Positions 15,598 through 24,282 are shown, counted from the first letter of the stretch. The stretch is 25,364 nucleotides of DNA from Clostridia bacterium (GCA_900753975.1 CAAEBC010000059.1:1-25364); one strand, 5' to 3'. Made by a program: numbers and translations. Notes: generated by a model not told the origin, from the sequence alone.

Positions 15598-15626
15598 TTG
15601 AAAAGTTTTGGTAAATCTGATAAAAT
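15598..15626 (+). promoter_or_regulatory. Promoter of the Smr-like gene
   Basis: TTGAAA (15598-15603), 17 nt, TAAAAT (15621-15626). The resulting leader is about 80 nt; I see no known riboswitch in it. Confidence 0.6.
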
Positions 15627-15710
15627 TAAAAAAAATGTTGAGTGTTTTTGGGGGATATTGTTTATATAAATAGTCAATGACAAGAATTTATTTTATGATG
15701 GAGGGGTAGT

Positions 15711-16097
15711 ATGCAAACTGCAAATATTGAAAAGTTTATGCCTACGGTTTATCAGGCTGAGATATTAGTGAAGAATAATTTGGAGTCTTTTAGAAGACAA
15801 GGTGTAAAGGTTTTTAAAATTATTCATGGATATGGTTCCACTGGAAAAGGTGGTGCTTTGAGAACTGGTCTTAGAGATTATTTGAAGCAACTTAAAAGGG
15901 CTAAGATTATTGCTGATTTTGTACCTGGGGAAGATTGGTCTGCTTTTGATGAAACGACAAGAAAGGTACTTGATTTGGATGATGATTTTAGAAAAGATAC
16001 TGACCTTGGCAAGATGAATGCTGGTGTCACTATAATTGTCATAAGTTGGGATGATACTCAAAAATATAACAGCGAATATCGTCCGACAAGAAATTAA
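15711..16097 (+). CDS. Smr-like domain protein
   Basis: A 128-residue soluble protein. The segment VFKIIHGYGSTGKGGALR (34-51), followed by a helix with RDYL, matches the core of the Smr domain (MutS2 C-terminal type), where an HGxGxG-like loop lies near the nucleic-acid site. Smr domains nick or bind branched DNA or RNA. The protein has no MutS ATPase part, so it is a standalone small version. The C-terminal half has an acidic stretch (79-100) and a hydrophobic strand AGVTIIVISW (104-113). It has a GGAGG-type site and its own promoter. Its biological role is not known. Confidence 0.75.
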   Translation: MQTANIEKFMPTVYQAEILVKNNLESFRRQGVKVFKIIHGYGSTGKGGALRTGLRDYLKQLKRAKIIADFVPGEDWSAFDETTRKVLDLDDDFRKDTDLGKMNAGVTIIVISWDDTQKYNSEYRPTRN

Positions 16098-16098
16098 A

Positions 16099-16125
16099 AA
16101 ACTCCCTGCATATAGCAGAGAGTTT
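16099..16125 (-). terminator. Terminator of the small minus-strand gene
   Basis: On the minus strand, AAACTCTCTGC pairs with GCAGGGAGTTT, with one mismatch and a 5-nt loop, followed by a run of six Ts. It sits 8 nt after the stop codon of the minus-strand gene. On the plus strand it may also end the Smr-like transcript, though the T-run there is weaker. Confidence 0.75.
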
Positions 16126-16132
16126 GAATTAG

Positions 16133-16354
16133 TTAATATTGCAAAATCGAGTAGCTTTCGCAATGTTCATTATTGGTATTGTGCTTATTGGTAATAGTTG
16201 CATGGCCATCTGAAGTTATGTTAAATATGTACCAGGTCTTTGGGCAAACAACTTGTTCAAGTGCACAGTCTGTGTGAATGCAACCGGCTTTAGTGTCATA
16301 CCAGAATGTGTGTGCACGATTTAGTTTACTCAGTTTAATGCACAATTCCAACAT
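16133..16354 (-). CDS. Small Cys/His-rich protein, unknown
   Basis: A 73-residue protein with no family I recognise. It has five Cys residues (5, 25, 30, 38, 65) and several His, including CIHTDC (25-30) and NEHCES (62-67), so metal binding is possible. There is no signal peptide. The start is ATG at 16354 because GGAAGGA lies 6 nt upstream; a longer form starting at 16372 lacks a site. A complete transcription unit supports it as real: a TTGACT/TATAAT promoter upstream and a terminator right after the stop. It is convergent with the Smr-like gene and divergent from the SpoIID-domain gene. Confidence 0.65.
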   Translation of the reverse strand: MLELCIKLSKLNRAHTFWYDTKAGCIHTDCALEQVVCPKTWYIFNITSDGHATITNKHNTNNEHCESYSILQY

Positions 16355-16413
16355 ATTAATCCTTCCCTTCAAATTATTTGATTGGAATATCGAGAAACTA
16401 TGTTTGGATTCTT

Positions 16414-16443
16414 ATTATAGCATTAAACTTATGGAAAAGTCAA
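16414..16443 (-). promoter_or_regulatory. Promoter of the small Cys-rich gene
   Basis: On the minus strand: TTGACT (16443-16438), 18 nt, TATAAT (16419-16414), about 60 nt before the ATG. Confidence 0.65.
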
Positions 16444-16484
16444 ATGGGAAAGTTATTTTTTTATGCTTTTTTCTTTTCACAGAA

Positions 16485-16512
16485 TTGACTTGATAATATG
16501 GTATGATATAAT
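16485..16512 (+). promoter_or_regulatory. Promoter of the SpoIID-domain gene
   Basis: TTGACT (16485-16490), 16 nt, TATAAT (16507-16512), with a TG extension at 16504-16505. A vegetative-type promoter is notable, since spoIID of Bacillus is controlled by sigma E. Confidence 0.65.
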
Positions 16513-16542
16513 ATATTTGTATTTTATTGGAGGAGATTACAG

Positions 16543-17592
16543 ATGAAAAAATTATTGTTTATTATATGTGTATTAGTTATGATTTGTACTGTTTCTTATG
16601 CTTCTTTTGAAGTTCCTGAGACTATTAGAATAAAGCTGGAAAATGGCGAGATTATGGAGATTGATTTAGATGAATATTTGTATGGTGTTGTAAAAAATGA
16701 GATGGGAACTAGTTATAAGACTGATGGTAAGGTGAAGCAAATAGGTAGCGAGGCTTTAAAGGCACAGGCTGTTGCTTCAAGAACGTATGCTGTATATAAG
16801 ATTTTGCAAAATGAGGATGCTGAGTATGATGTAACTGCTACAACAAAGGATCAAGTTTATAGGGCTGGCAATGTTCCTGAAATTGTTAAGGATGCCGTTG
16901 ATTTTACTTCTGGTCAAGTTATGACTTATGATGACGAAGTGATTTGTGCTTATTTCTTTTCAACGAGTGGCGGTCATACGGAGTCTCCTGAAAATGTTTG
17001 GTATTCATCTCTTCCGTATTTGGAGGGCGTGGAAGATCCTTATGAACCATATATTGAGGGTAAGTCTGAGTGGACTGCCAGGATTCCTGCAAGTAAATAT
17101 GGAAAGATTAAGATTTTGGATACTGATGAGTTTGATAGGGTTATGGAGTTAAAAGTTGGAAGTGAAGTTCTTACTAAAAATAACATAAGAATGAAATTGG
17201 GTGCTAGTCTTATTAAAAGTACTTGGTTTGAAGTTGAGTATGATGACGAGACTAAGGAATATGTTTTTAATGGTAAAGGTTATGGGCATGGTGTTGGTAT
17301 GAGCCAATATGGTGCTATGGGAATGGCAGAGGCTGGATTTAATTATCAAGAGATATTGTCTTGGTATTATAAGGATATTGATTTTGAACCAAATGGTGAT
17401 GAATACATAGTAATTAATAAAGGTGAGAAAGATAATAAACCTGAAAAAGAAGATGATCATAATTCAAATGGCGTAAGTAATGATTATTCAGATTCAAAAG
17501 CTGATGAAAAAAATCCAAATCAAAATTATGAAAGAGGACCACTTTTGATTGGATTATTGGAAGTAGTAAAAACCTTAACTTCTTGGAGGTGA
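16543..17592 (+). CDS. SpoIID/LytB-domain protein, probable lytic transglycosylase
   Basis: A 349-residue exported protein. It has a signal peptide (1-20, ending SYA) and a SpoIID domain over about 25-285. The expected catalytic Glu is E53 in KNEMG, followed by EALKAQAVASRTYA (70-83), the candidate metal-site segment CAYFFSTSGGHTES (135-148), and GYGHGVGMSQYG (246-257). A low-complexity Asn/Asp/Lys tail (290-335) and a short hydrophobic end follow. SpoIID cuts glycan strands during engulfment with SpoIIP and SpoIIM; related proteins act in vegetative cells. The consensus sigma A-type promoter favours a vegetative or mixed role. Length fits SpoIID, but I do not give the symbol because paralogs are common in Clostridia. 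Confidence 0.87.
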   Translation: MKKLLFIICVLVMICTVSYASFEVPETIRIKLENGEIMEIDLDEYLYGVVKNEMGTSYKTDGKVKQIGSEALKAQAVASRTYAVYKILQNEDAEYDVTATTKDQVYRAGNVPEIVKDAVDFTSGQVMTYDDEVICAYFFSTSGGHTESPENVWYSSLPYLEGVEDPYEPYIEGKSEWTARIPASKYGKIKILDTDEFDRVMELKVGSEVLTKNNIRMKLGASLIKSTWFEVEYDDETKEYVFNGKGYGHGVGMSQYGAMGMAEAGFNYQEILSWYYKDIDFEPNGDEYIVINKGEKDNKPEKEDDHNSNGVSNDYSDSKADEKNPNQNYERGPLLIGLLEVVKTLTSWR

Positions 17593-17597
17593 TTTTT

Positions 17598-18459
17598 ATA
17601 AATATTGGTATCGATATTGGTGGAAGTCATACAGCGATGGGACTTATTGATTCAAATGGAAGTGTTTTAAATAGTAAAGAGATTTTTTATACTCCTCAAA
17701 CGTTTGATATTGATGAATGTTTTGAAAGTATAAATGATTTTGTTGCAGAACATGAATTGGAAGCTGAGAGTATAGGAATAGGTATTCCTGGTTTTGCAAC
17801 GGATACTTTTATAAATTATACTTGTAATTTACCTCTTGATGATATAGAGGTGACTGATTATATTAATACATCACTTCCAATATATATTTCAAATGATGCT
17901 AATTGTGCAACGATAGCAGAGTATGAAATTATAGACAGAAAGATTTATTCAAATTATATTTTGGTTACCATAGGTACAGGAATTGGCTCTGGCATAATTT
18001 TAAATGGTGCTTTGTATACTGGTAGTAGTGGTACTGTTGGAGAGATTGGACACATGGTGATAGATAAAGATGGAATTCTTTGTAAGTGTCGGTAGAAGAG
18101 GCTGTTTTGAAAGGTATGCATCTATTTCAGCACTTAAGAAAATGATGGGTGAAGAAAATTTAGAAGAGATTTTCTATCTTGCTGATAAAAATTCAAAGGT
18201 GCAAAATGTTTTAGATACATATTTAGAAAGTCTTTCAGACGGTTTGGCAAACGTTATAAATATGTATGACCCGGAAATACTTGTTTTAGGCGGAGGACTT
18301 TCTGAATTTGAGGAAGATTTTTTATATAAATTAAAAGCTAAGATTGTTGCAAAGATATACAATAAAAAGACTTATGATTTTAATATAAAAATTGCTGAAC
18401 TAAAAAATGATGCTGGGATAATTGGTGCATCGATGCTTGAAAAGTATTTACAACAATAA
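17598..18459 (+). pseudogene. ROK-family sugar kinase, broken by start-codon loss and a 1-base frameshift
   Basis: ROK kinases phosphorylate glucose or amino sugars. The phosphate-binding DIGGSHTAMG and TIGTGIGSG patterns and GEIGHM are present in the first part. The family zinc motif CxCGxxGCxE is interrupted: TGTAAGTGT is followed by an extra C (18090), after which GGTAGAAGAGGCTGT gives GRRGC in another frame. Removing that base restores CKCGRRGCFE and about 287 residues. A good GGAGGTGAT site (17585-17593) ends 5 nt before ATA at 17598, where the family expects the initiator Met before NIGIDIGG. No ATG, GTG or TTG in frame fits that site. Two separate lesions suggest a true pseudogene, though an assembly error at either point cannot be excluded. 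Confidence 0.8.
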
Positions 18460-18550
18460 TTAGATATTATTTTTAGCTTTTTAAAAGTTTAAGTTGTAAG
18501 TAGTAGAGTATCAGAAAATGATTGATTGCATTGCCACATAGATTTATAAG

Positions 18551-18585
18551 AAAGGAGAGTATGATTTTTATCATACGAAAAAGGG
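18551..18585 (+). promoter_or_regulatory. Hairpin between the ribosome site and start of murB
   Basis: AAAGGAG (18551-18557) is 28 nt before the murB ATG, too far for normal use. Between them is a perfect 7-bp hairpin, GTATGAT (18559-18565) with ATCATAC (18570-18576), loop TTTT. Folding it out leaves a spacing of about 10 nt. The same site could instead start a 15-codon reading frame (ATG 18561 to TAA 18608) that overlaps the murB start. Confidence 0.5.
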
Positions 18586-19467
18586 ATGGATTTAATAAAC
18601 GAAATTAAAGCCATTACAAATGAAAAAAATATTAAAGTTAATGAACCTATGAGTAAGCATACAAGTTTTAAAACTGGTGGACCAGCAGATGTTTTTGTCA
18701 CTCCTGAAACGAAGGATGAGATAGTAAAACTTTTAAGACTTGATGTAAAGAAAACTATCATTGGAAATGGTAGCAATATTTTAGTAAAAGATGGTGGAAT
18801 TAGGGGTCTTGTTATTAAGATAAATACTAATAATTTTAAAATTGAAGATGATATTATATATGCAGATGCAGGTTGCTCACTTGCAAAGCTTTCAAGACTT
18901 GCAATGGAAAATTCTCTTTCGGGCTTGGAGTTCGCTTGTGGGATTCCTGGTACTTTAGGCGGTGCAATATATATGAATGCGGGTGCTTATGGCGGAGAAA
19001 TGAAAGATGTTGTAATAGAGACAGTGGCACTTGATAAAGAAGGAAAAATGCATGTAATAAAAAACCACGAGTTTGGATATAGAAGTAGTTGTTTTCAAAA
19101 TAATGACTTAATAATAATTTCATCTAAAATACAGTTGCAACATGGTGACATGAGTGCGATAAAAGAAAAGATGGATGAAAACATGAATGCTAGAAAACAA
19201 AAGCAACCTATAGATAAACCTAATGCAGGAAGTACTTTTAAAAGACCTAAAGATAACTTTGCTGCTAAGCTTATACAAGATGCTGGGCTTAAGGGCTATT
19301 CAATAGGTGATGCTCAAGTTTCAGATTTGCACGCAGGTTTCATTATAAACAAAGGAAATGCAACTTCTAAAGATATTTTAGAACTTATGAAATACGTAAG
19401 AGAAAAAGTAAATACAGAGTATGGTGTAATGCTAGAGCCCGAGATAAAGATAATAGGCGAAGATTAG
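18586..19467 (+). CDS. murB: UDP-N-acetylenolpyruvoylglucosamine reductase MurB
   Basis: A 293-residue FAD enzyme of the short (type II) MurB class. It reduces enolpyruvyl-UDP-GlcNAc to UDP-MurNAc with NADPH in the cytosol, the second committed step of peptidoglycan precursor synthesis. FAD-site patterns are KTGGPAD (29-35), GNGSNIL (60-66) and GIPGTLGGA with MNAGAYG (119-136). Catalytic residues are R166 in YRSS, S216 in AGSTF and E284 in LEPE. The start ATG is preceded only by GGG directly beside it; the good ribosome site is 28 nt upstream behind a hairpin. It leads a run with the yvcK-like gene, as murB and yvcK often do in Firmicutes. Confidence 0.96.
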   Translation: MDLINEIKAITNEKNIKVNEPMSKHTSFKTGGPADVFVTPETKDEIVKLLRLDVKKTIIGNGSNILVKDGGIRGLVIKINTNNFKIEDDIIYADAGCSLAKLSRLAMENSLSGLEFACGIPGTLGGAIYMNAGAYGGEMKDVVIETVALDKEGKMHVIKNHEFGYRSSCFQNNDLIIISSKIQLQHGDMSAIKEKMDENMNARKQKQPIDKPNAGSTFKRPKDNFAAKLIQDAGLKGYSIGDAQVSDLHAGFIINKGNATSKDILELMKYVREKVNTEYGVMLEPEIKIIGED

Positions 19468-19498
19468 AATATAAAGTAAGTTTTGGAGAGGAATTTTA

Positions 19499-20860
19499 AT
19501 GAGAAGTTTGAGTGAATGGTTTGGTTCTGGTTTAAAAATAAAAAGATGGCTTTTTTTAGTTTTAATTGGAACATTTATATTAAGCTATGGATTTGCTAAT
19601 TTGAAACTTGCAAATCAGCTTGATGTACATAGTATATTAGTTACGGCAATTTTATTTGCTATAGGTATTTTTTGTATAGTGACAGGTTTTATAATGACTC
19701 AAAGAAGAATTCTACAAGCTGTTGCTGAGTCGAATATTTCGTCAAATACTAAAAATTTAAATTTAAAAAGACTTTTGTTTGATAAAAAAACATTGGACAA
19801 AAGTATTAAAGTTGTTGTTATAGGTCAAGGAGATGGAATGTCTTCTTTATTAAATGGAATGAAATTATTTTCAAATAATATAACAGCGATTGTTTCTACT
19901 TTTGAAGATGGAGAAGATAAAGAGTTTGAAATTTCAGAAGTAAAAAGAGCGATGATATCTTTAGCTGAAAATGATAAAAAAGAGTTAGAAAAATTTATGA
20001 ATTATAAAACTAGATATGGCATAGATGTTGGAAGTTTGATTTTAGAATCAATGATGGAAATGCATGAAAATAATTTATCTAAAGCAGTTTTAAATACGTC
20101 TAACGTAATTGCTATGTCTGGAAAAGTAGTTCCTGCTACGATAGATAACGTTTCAATAGGTGCTGTTTTGTCAGATAACACAAGGGCACATGGCAAATAT
20201 GAAATAATAGAAAAAACAAGGCAAAAGAAATTGCCGATAGAAAAAATATTTCTTGTTCCAGAAAGATGTGCACCAGCTCCTAATGTTATAAAAAGCATCA
20301 AAGAAGCGGACCTTATTATAATAGGGCCAGGTAGTCTTTATGTGGGAATTTTGCCAATACTTTTAATAAGAGAAATTGCTGATGAAATTAAAAAGAGTAA
20401 AGCTACAAAGATTTTTATATCAAACATTATGACTGAAATTGGACAAACTGATAACTATTCACTTTCGGATTATATTAATGTTTTACATGAACACGCAGGA
20501 AAAGGTATTATAGATTACTGTATTGCTAGTGATAGTGATATAATGCCAGAGTATTTAAGAAAGTATAACAAAAAAGGTGCAGACTTAATCGACATAGATA
20601 AAGCTAAAGTTAAAGAGACAGGCACAAAGCTAATAGTTAGGGACCTAACTGTAATTGGCGAAGATGGAAAAATAAGACACGACAGCATAAAACTTGCTAA
20701 GGAAATTGTTGATATAATGTGCCAAAACATGGATTTATCTGCTGACAAACAAGCACTTGAATATTACAATATAAAAAATAGATTGAAAAAATTAAGAAGA
20801 AAAAAGAAAAGTGTTTTGCTAAGAGACGTAAAAGTAATTTCAAAAAAAACTAAGAAATAA
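19499..20860 (+). CDS. YvcK/GlmR-like protein with two N-terminal membrane helices
   Basis: A 453-residue protein. Two hydrophobic helices (about 16-33 and 45-66) precede a YvcK-type domain (about 103-425) and a basic C-terminal tail. Family features are GPGSLYVGILPILL (276-289) and NIMTEIGQT (309-317), near the canonical NIMTQPGET. The N-terminal glycine loop reads GQGDG (109-113) instead of GGGTG, and the DDGGSSG segment reads EDGEDKE (136-142), so nucleotide-sugar binding may differ. YvcK/GlmR binds UDP-GlcNAc and adjusts carbon flow to the cell wall. The gene follows murB by 31 nt; rapZ and whiA, its common neighbours, are not here. It could be a divergent paralog. Confidence 0.85.
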   Translation: MRSLSEWFGSGLKIKRWLFLVLIGTFILSYGFANLKLANQLDVHSILVTAILFAIGIFCIVTGFIMTQRRILQAVAESNISSNTKNLNLKRLLFDKKTLDKSIKVVVIGQGDGMSSLLNGMKLFSNNITAIVSTFEDGEDKEFEISEVKRAMISLAENDKKELEKFMNYKTRYGIDVGSLILESMMEMHENNLSKAVLNTSNVIAMSGKVVPATIDNVSIGAVLSDNTRAHGKYEIIEKTRQKKLPIEKIFLVPERCAPAPNVIKSIKEADLIIIGPGSLYVGILPILLIREIADEIKKSKATKIFISNIMTEIGQTDNYSLSDYINVLHEHAGKGIIDYCIASDSDIMPEYLRKYNKKGADLIDIDKAKVKETGTKLIVRDLTVIGEDGKIRHDSIKLAKEIVDIMCQNMDLSADKQALEYYNIKNRLKKLRRKKKSVLLRDVKVISKKTKK

Positions 20861-20889
20861 TATTTAACTTTGAAAGGAAGTTATATTTT

Positions 20890-22779
20890 ATGCTAATTAC
20901 AAATGAAAAAGATTTTAGCTCTTTTGAAAATGGAATAAAAAAAGAATGGATTATTACAAATGGTATTGGTGGTTATTCTTCGGGTACTATAATAGGTGCA
21001 AATACTAGAAAATATCATGGATTACTTGTAGCAGCTTTAGATGAAAATTATGAAAGATTTTTAGTGCTTTCAAGGCTTAATGAAGAAATTGAAATGGATA
21101 AAAAGACTTATTCTATTTCTTCAAATGAATGTCCTGGATATATAGAAAATGGTTTTAAATATCAAAAGTGTTTTGCAAAAGAGTATTTGCCAGAATTTTT
21201 TTATGATGTTAAAGGAGTGCAAATAATAAAGAAAATAGGTATAGTTCATGGCGAAAATAAGGTTGCTGTGACTTATACAATTAAAGCTGGCAATAATAAT
21301 GTGAAGTTTAAATTGTCACCTATTATAAACTTTAGAAATTTTCATGAAACTAAAGATTTATATCGAGATGAACAAGCGATAGGAAAAAATACAGTAAAGA
21401 TTAGACTAAACTCAAAACATAACTTATATATGACCATTTCAGAGGGCGAGTATATTAAATATTACAATACGTATTATCAAAACATGATTTATAGAGAAGA
21501 AAAAGCTAGAGGACTTGACTATTGTGAAAGTCATTATATGCCTGGTGCGTACGAGATTTCTCTTATGAAAAATGAAGAAAAGATGATTGAGTTTGTTGCG
21601 TCTGTTGATGATAAGTTAGAATTTGATTTAAAACCTAATGCTGAATCTATAATAAAATCTGAAGAAACGAGAATGCAAAAAGTATGTAAGATATACGGTA
21701 CAAAAGATGATGTAGAAAAAGATTTGGCAATAGCTGCAGATAGTTTTGTAATTGAAAAAGGATATGGAAAAACAATTATTGCTGGTTATCATTGGTTTTC
21801 AGATTGGGGTAGAGATACATTTATTGCATTAGAAGGAATACTTTTAAAGGCAAATCGATTTATTGATGCTAAAAATATAATTTTAACTTTTTCTAAGCAT
21901 ATAAGAAACGGTTTGGTTCCAAATCTTATAGGTGAGGATGGCGGACAAAGTTATAATAGTGTTGATGCTTCACTTTGGTTTATAAATGCAGTTTATAAAT
22001 ATTACAAATATACAGGAGATACAAATTTAGTAAGTGACGTATATGATAAGTTACTTGAGATAATCGAAGCATATAAAAACGGCACAGACTATAAAATAAA
22101 AATGGACGATGACGGACTTATAACAGAGGGAAATAAAAATACTCAACTTACTTGGATGGATGCAAAAGTTGGTGACTATGTACCAACCCCTAGAAATGGT
22201 AAGGCTGTGGAGATTAATGCTCTTTGGTATAATGCACTAAATGTAATGAAAAGATTTTCTGAAATATTAGAAAAAGATTTTGATAAAGAATTAATAGGCA
22301 AAGTTAAAGAGAATTTTAAAGCTTTTTACAAAGAACATGGCTTATATGATACTATAGAACCTCTTTCAGATAAGATAAGACCAAATCAAATATTTGCTGT
22401 TTCTCTTGATTTTCCAATATTAGATACAGAAAAAGCAAATGATGTTGTAGATGTTATTGAAGAAGAATTATTGACAGATAAAGGTTTAAAAACACTAAAT
22501 GCTGGTGATGAAGCTTATCGAGCTAGGTATGAAGGTGACGTATATAATAGGGATGCTTCATATCATGAGGGAACGGTTTGGCCTTGGCTTATGATGGGAT
22601 ACTATGAGGCTTGCTATAAATTAAAAAGAAAGCCTAAAATTTTGTTAGATGTAAATCAAATGCTAGAAGATAGATGTATAGGAAGTATTTGTGAAATTTA
22701 TGATGCCGACGAACCGAGAAGGGCTAACGGTGCTATTTCTCAGGCTTGGAGTGTCGCAATGGCAATATTATATTTATAA
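20890..22779 (+). CDS. Glycogen-debranching-type glucosidase (GH133 family)
   Basis: A 629-residue cytosolic protein of the bacterial amylo-alpha-1,6-glucosidase type. The N-terminal domain has NGIGGYSSG (24-32) and TRKYHGLLV (39-47), the signature of this group. The (alpha/alpha)6 catalytic domain has HWFSDWGRDTF (301-311), MDAKVGD with INALWYNAL (about 423-450), and HEGTVWPW (559-566). It should remove alpha-1,6 branches or short glucosyl units from glycogen-like polymer. No other glycogen gene is nearby, so its physiological substrate is not fixed by context. It sits 29 nt after the yvcK-like gene in the same direction, behind AAAGGAAG. Confidence 0.9.
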   Translation: MLITNEKDFSSFENGIKKEWIITNGIGGYSSGTIIGANTRKYHGLLVAALDENYERFLVLSRLNEEIEMDKKTYSISSNECPGYIENGFKYQKCFAKEYLPEFFYDVKGVQIIKKIGIVHGENKVAVTYTIKAGNNNVKFKLSPIINFRNFHETKDLYRDEQAIGKNTVKIRLNSKHNLYMTISEGEYIKYYNTYYQNMIYREEKARGLDYCESHYMPGAYEISLMKNEEKMIEFVASVDDKLEFDLKPNAESIIKSEETRMQKVCKIYGTKDDVEKDLAIAADSFVIEKGYGKTIIAGYHWFSDWGRDTFIALEGILLKANRFIDAKNIILTFSKHIRNGLVPNLIGEDGGQSYNSVDASLWFINAVYKYYKYTGDTNLVSDVYDKLLEIIEAYKNGTDYKIKMDDDGLITEGNKNTQLTWMDAKVGDYVPTPRNGKAVEINALWYNALNVMKRFSEILEKDFDKELIGKVKENFKAFYKEHGLYDTIEPLSDKIRPNQIFAVSLDFPILDTEKANDVVDVIEEELLTDKGLKTLNAGDEAYRARYEGDVYNRDASYHEGTVWPWLMMGYYEACYKLKRKPKILLDVNQMLEDRCIGSICEIYDADEPRRANGAISQAWSVAMAILYL

Positions 22780-22789
22780 GAGGTGAAAA

Positions 22790-23278
22790 GTGAGAATAAT
22801 AGGAATTGACCCAGGCTACGCAATTACAGGTTTTGGGGTTATAGAATATATTGGAAATCATTTTGAACTAATAAAAGCGGGAGCTATCGAAACAAAAGCG
22901 GGTGTACCTTTTCCAAATAGACTTCAAAAAATATATGATGATATGATTGATTTGATAGAAGAGTACAAGCCGGATGCAATATCGATTGAAGAATTGTTTT
23001 TTAATACAAATACTACAACGGCTATAGGAGTTGCTCAAGGAAGAGGGGCAGTTTTAATAGCTGCCTCGAAAACAGCTACACCTATATATGAGTACACACC
23101 ACTTCAAGTAAAGCAGTCAATTACAGGATATGGTAGAGCAGATAAAAAGCAAGTTCAGTCGATGGTAAAGGCAGTTTTAAAATTAGAAAAAATACCAAAG
23201 CTAGATGATACTACAGATGCTATGGCTCTTGCTATATGTCACGCACATAGTGCTAGATTTTCAGAACCGATAAAATAA
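22790..23278 (+). CDS. ruvC: Holliday junction resolvase RuvC
   Basis: A 162-residue nuclease, the usual length. The four catalytic acids are visible: D7 in IGIDPG, E67 in SIEELFF, and D140 and D143 in LDDTTDAMA. GRADKKQV (115-122) is the conserved basic segment. RuvC cuts four-way DNA junctions in complex with RuvAB. The start is GTG at 22790 behind AGAGGTGA. It is 10 nt after the glucosidase stop, so the two are likely cotranscribed. Genes ruvA and ruvB usually follow but are absent here; holA follows instead. Confidence 0.96.
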   Translation: MRIIGIDPGYAITGFGVIEYIGNHFELIKAGAIETKAGVPFPNRLQKIYDDMIDLIEEYKPDAISIEELFFNTNTTTAIGVAQGRGAVLIAASKTATPIYEYTPLQVKQSITGYGRADKKQVQSMVKAVLKLEKIPKLDDTTDAMALAICHAHSARFSEPIK

Positions 23279-23299
23279 ATTTGTGGAAGGATTAACGAG

Positions 23300-24256
23300 A
23301 TGGAAAACCTTTATTTAATTACAGGCGATGATTTGTTTGAAAGAGAAAAAACAGTTGAAAAAATAAAGAGTGCTTTTGGAGAGTTGGTAAAAGGTATAAA
23401 CTTTATAGTAATAGATAAAGATACAATTAATTTACTTCAAGGAGAAGTTACAACTTATCCATTTGGATTTGATAAAAAACTTATTATTGTAAATATTGCA
23501 AATAAAAACCAAGATACAGATGATGGTGCAAGTAAAAACGATTGGTTTGACGATGAACTTATGGAAAATATATTAAATTCTATAGACATGAATGTCATAG
23601 TTTTTAACGGTAATTTTCAAGCAAGAAGTAAAATATATAAATTTGTTTCTCAAAATGGAAAATGTATAGATTGTAATAAACCTAAAAATAAAAAAGACAT
23701 TGCCCCTTGGGTGGTGGATTTAGTAAGAAAAGAGCAAAAGACTATTTCAAATGAAAATGCAAGTTATATAGTTCACACTTGTGGTGCAGATAAAATGATG
23801 CTTTATAACGAAATACAAAAGCTAGCAGATTTTGTTGGCGAGAGAAAAGAGATTACAAAAAAAGACATAGATGAAGTTGGAATAAGAAATTTAGAGACAA
23901 TTATTTTTGATCTTACAGATTCATTAGGTGCGAGAAATGTTACTAATTCGATAAGAGTTTTAGAAGAGTTATTAATGCAAAAAGAGCCTATTCAAAAAAT
24001 TTTAATAATGATAGCTAAACATTTTAAATCACTTTTAATTACTAAGATTTGTATGAATGAAAATAGAGATGTTGCAAATGAATTAAATATTAAGTTTCCT
24101 TTTATCGTTAATAAGTATAAAGAACAAGCAAGAAGATTCACAAGAGAAGAGTTAGAAAACGTTTTGCTTGATATATCAGAACTTGATGTAAATTCGAAGA
24201 TTGGCAAAATTGACTTAAAAACAGGCTTGGAAATAACTTTAGTAAAAGCAATGTAA
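23300..24256 (+). CDS. holA: DNA polymerase III subunit delta (clamp loader)
   Basis: A 318-residue protein of HolA length. It opens with LYLITGDDLFEREKTVEKIK (4-23), the usual start of delta, which replaces a Walker A with a degenerate loop. Domain 2 follows, and the C-terminal helical collar domain includes QKEPIQKILIMIAKHFKSLL (about 227-246; MQKEPI onset) and ends in an LE-rich helix. Delta opens the sliding clamp. It lies 21 nt after ruvC behind GGAAGG, and before gpr. In many Firmicutes holA, rpsT and gpr are neighbours; rpsT is missing between them here. Confidence 0.88.
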   Translation: MENLYLITGDDLFEREKTVEKIKSAFGELVKGINFIVIDKDTINLLQGEVTTYPFGFDKKLIIVNIANKNQDTDDGASKNDWFDDELMENILNSIDMNVIVFNGNFQARSKIYKFVSQNGKCIDCNKPKNKKDIAPWVVDLVRKEQKTISNENASYIVHTCGADKMMLYNEIQKLADFVGERKEITKKDIDEVGIRNLETIIFDLTDSLGARNVTNSIRVLEELLMQKEPIQKILIMIAKHFKSLLITKICMNENRDVANELNIKFPFIVNKYKEQARRFTREELENVLLDISELDVNSKIGKIDLKTGLEITLVKAM

Positions 24257-24282
24257 AGTATATTTTTCATAAAACCTCAAAT

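Noticed and set aside
15765..16163. 132-codon minus-strand frame opposite the Smr-like gene
   Set aside because: It would cross the terminator hairpin at 16099-16125 and lacks a ribosome site; the plus-strand frame has domain evidence.
18080..18100. Programmed frameshift in the ROK gene
   Set aside because: There is no slippery heptamer or stimulatory structure, the extra base lies in a conserved metal motif, and the start codon is also lost.
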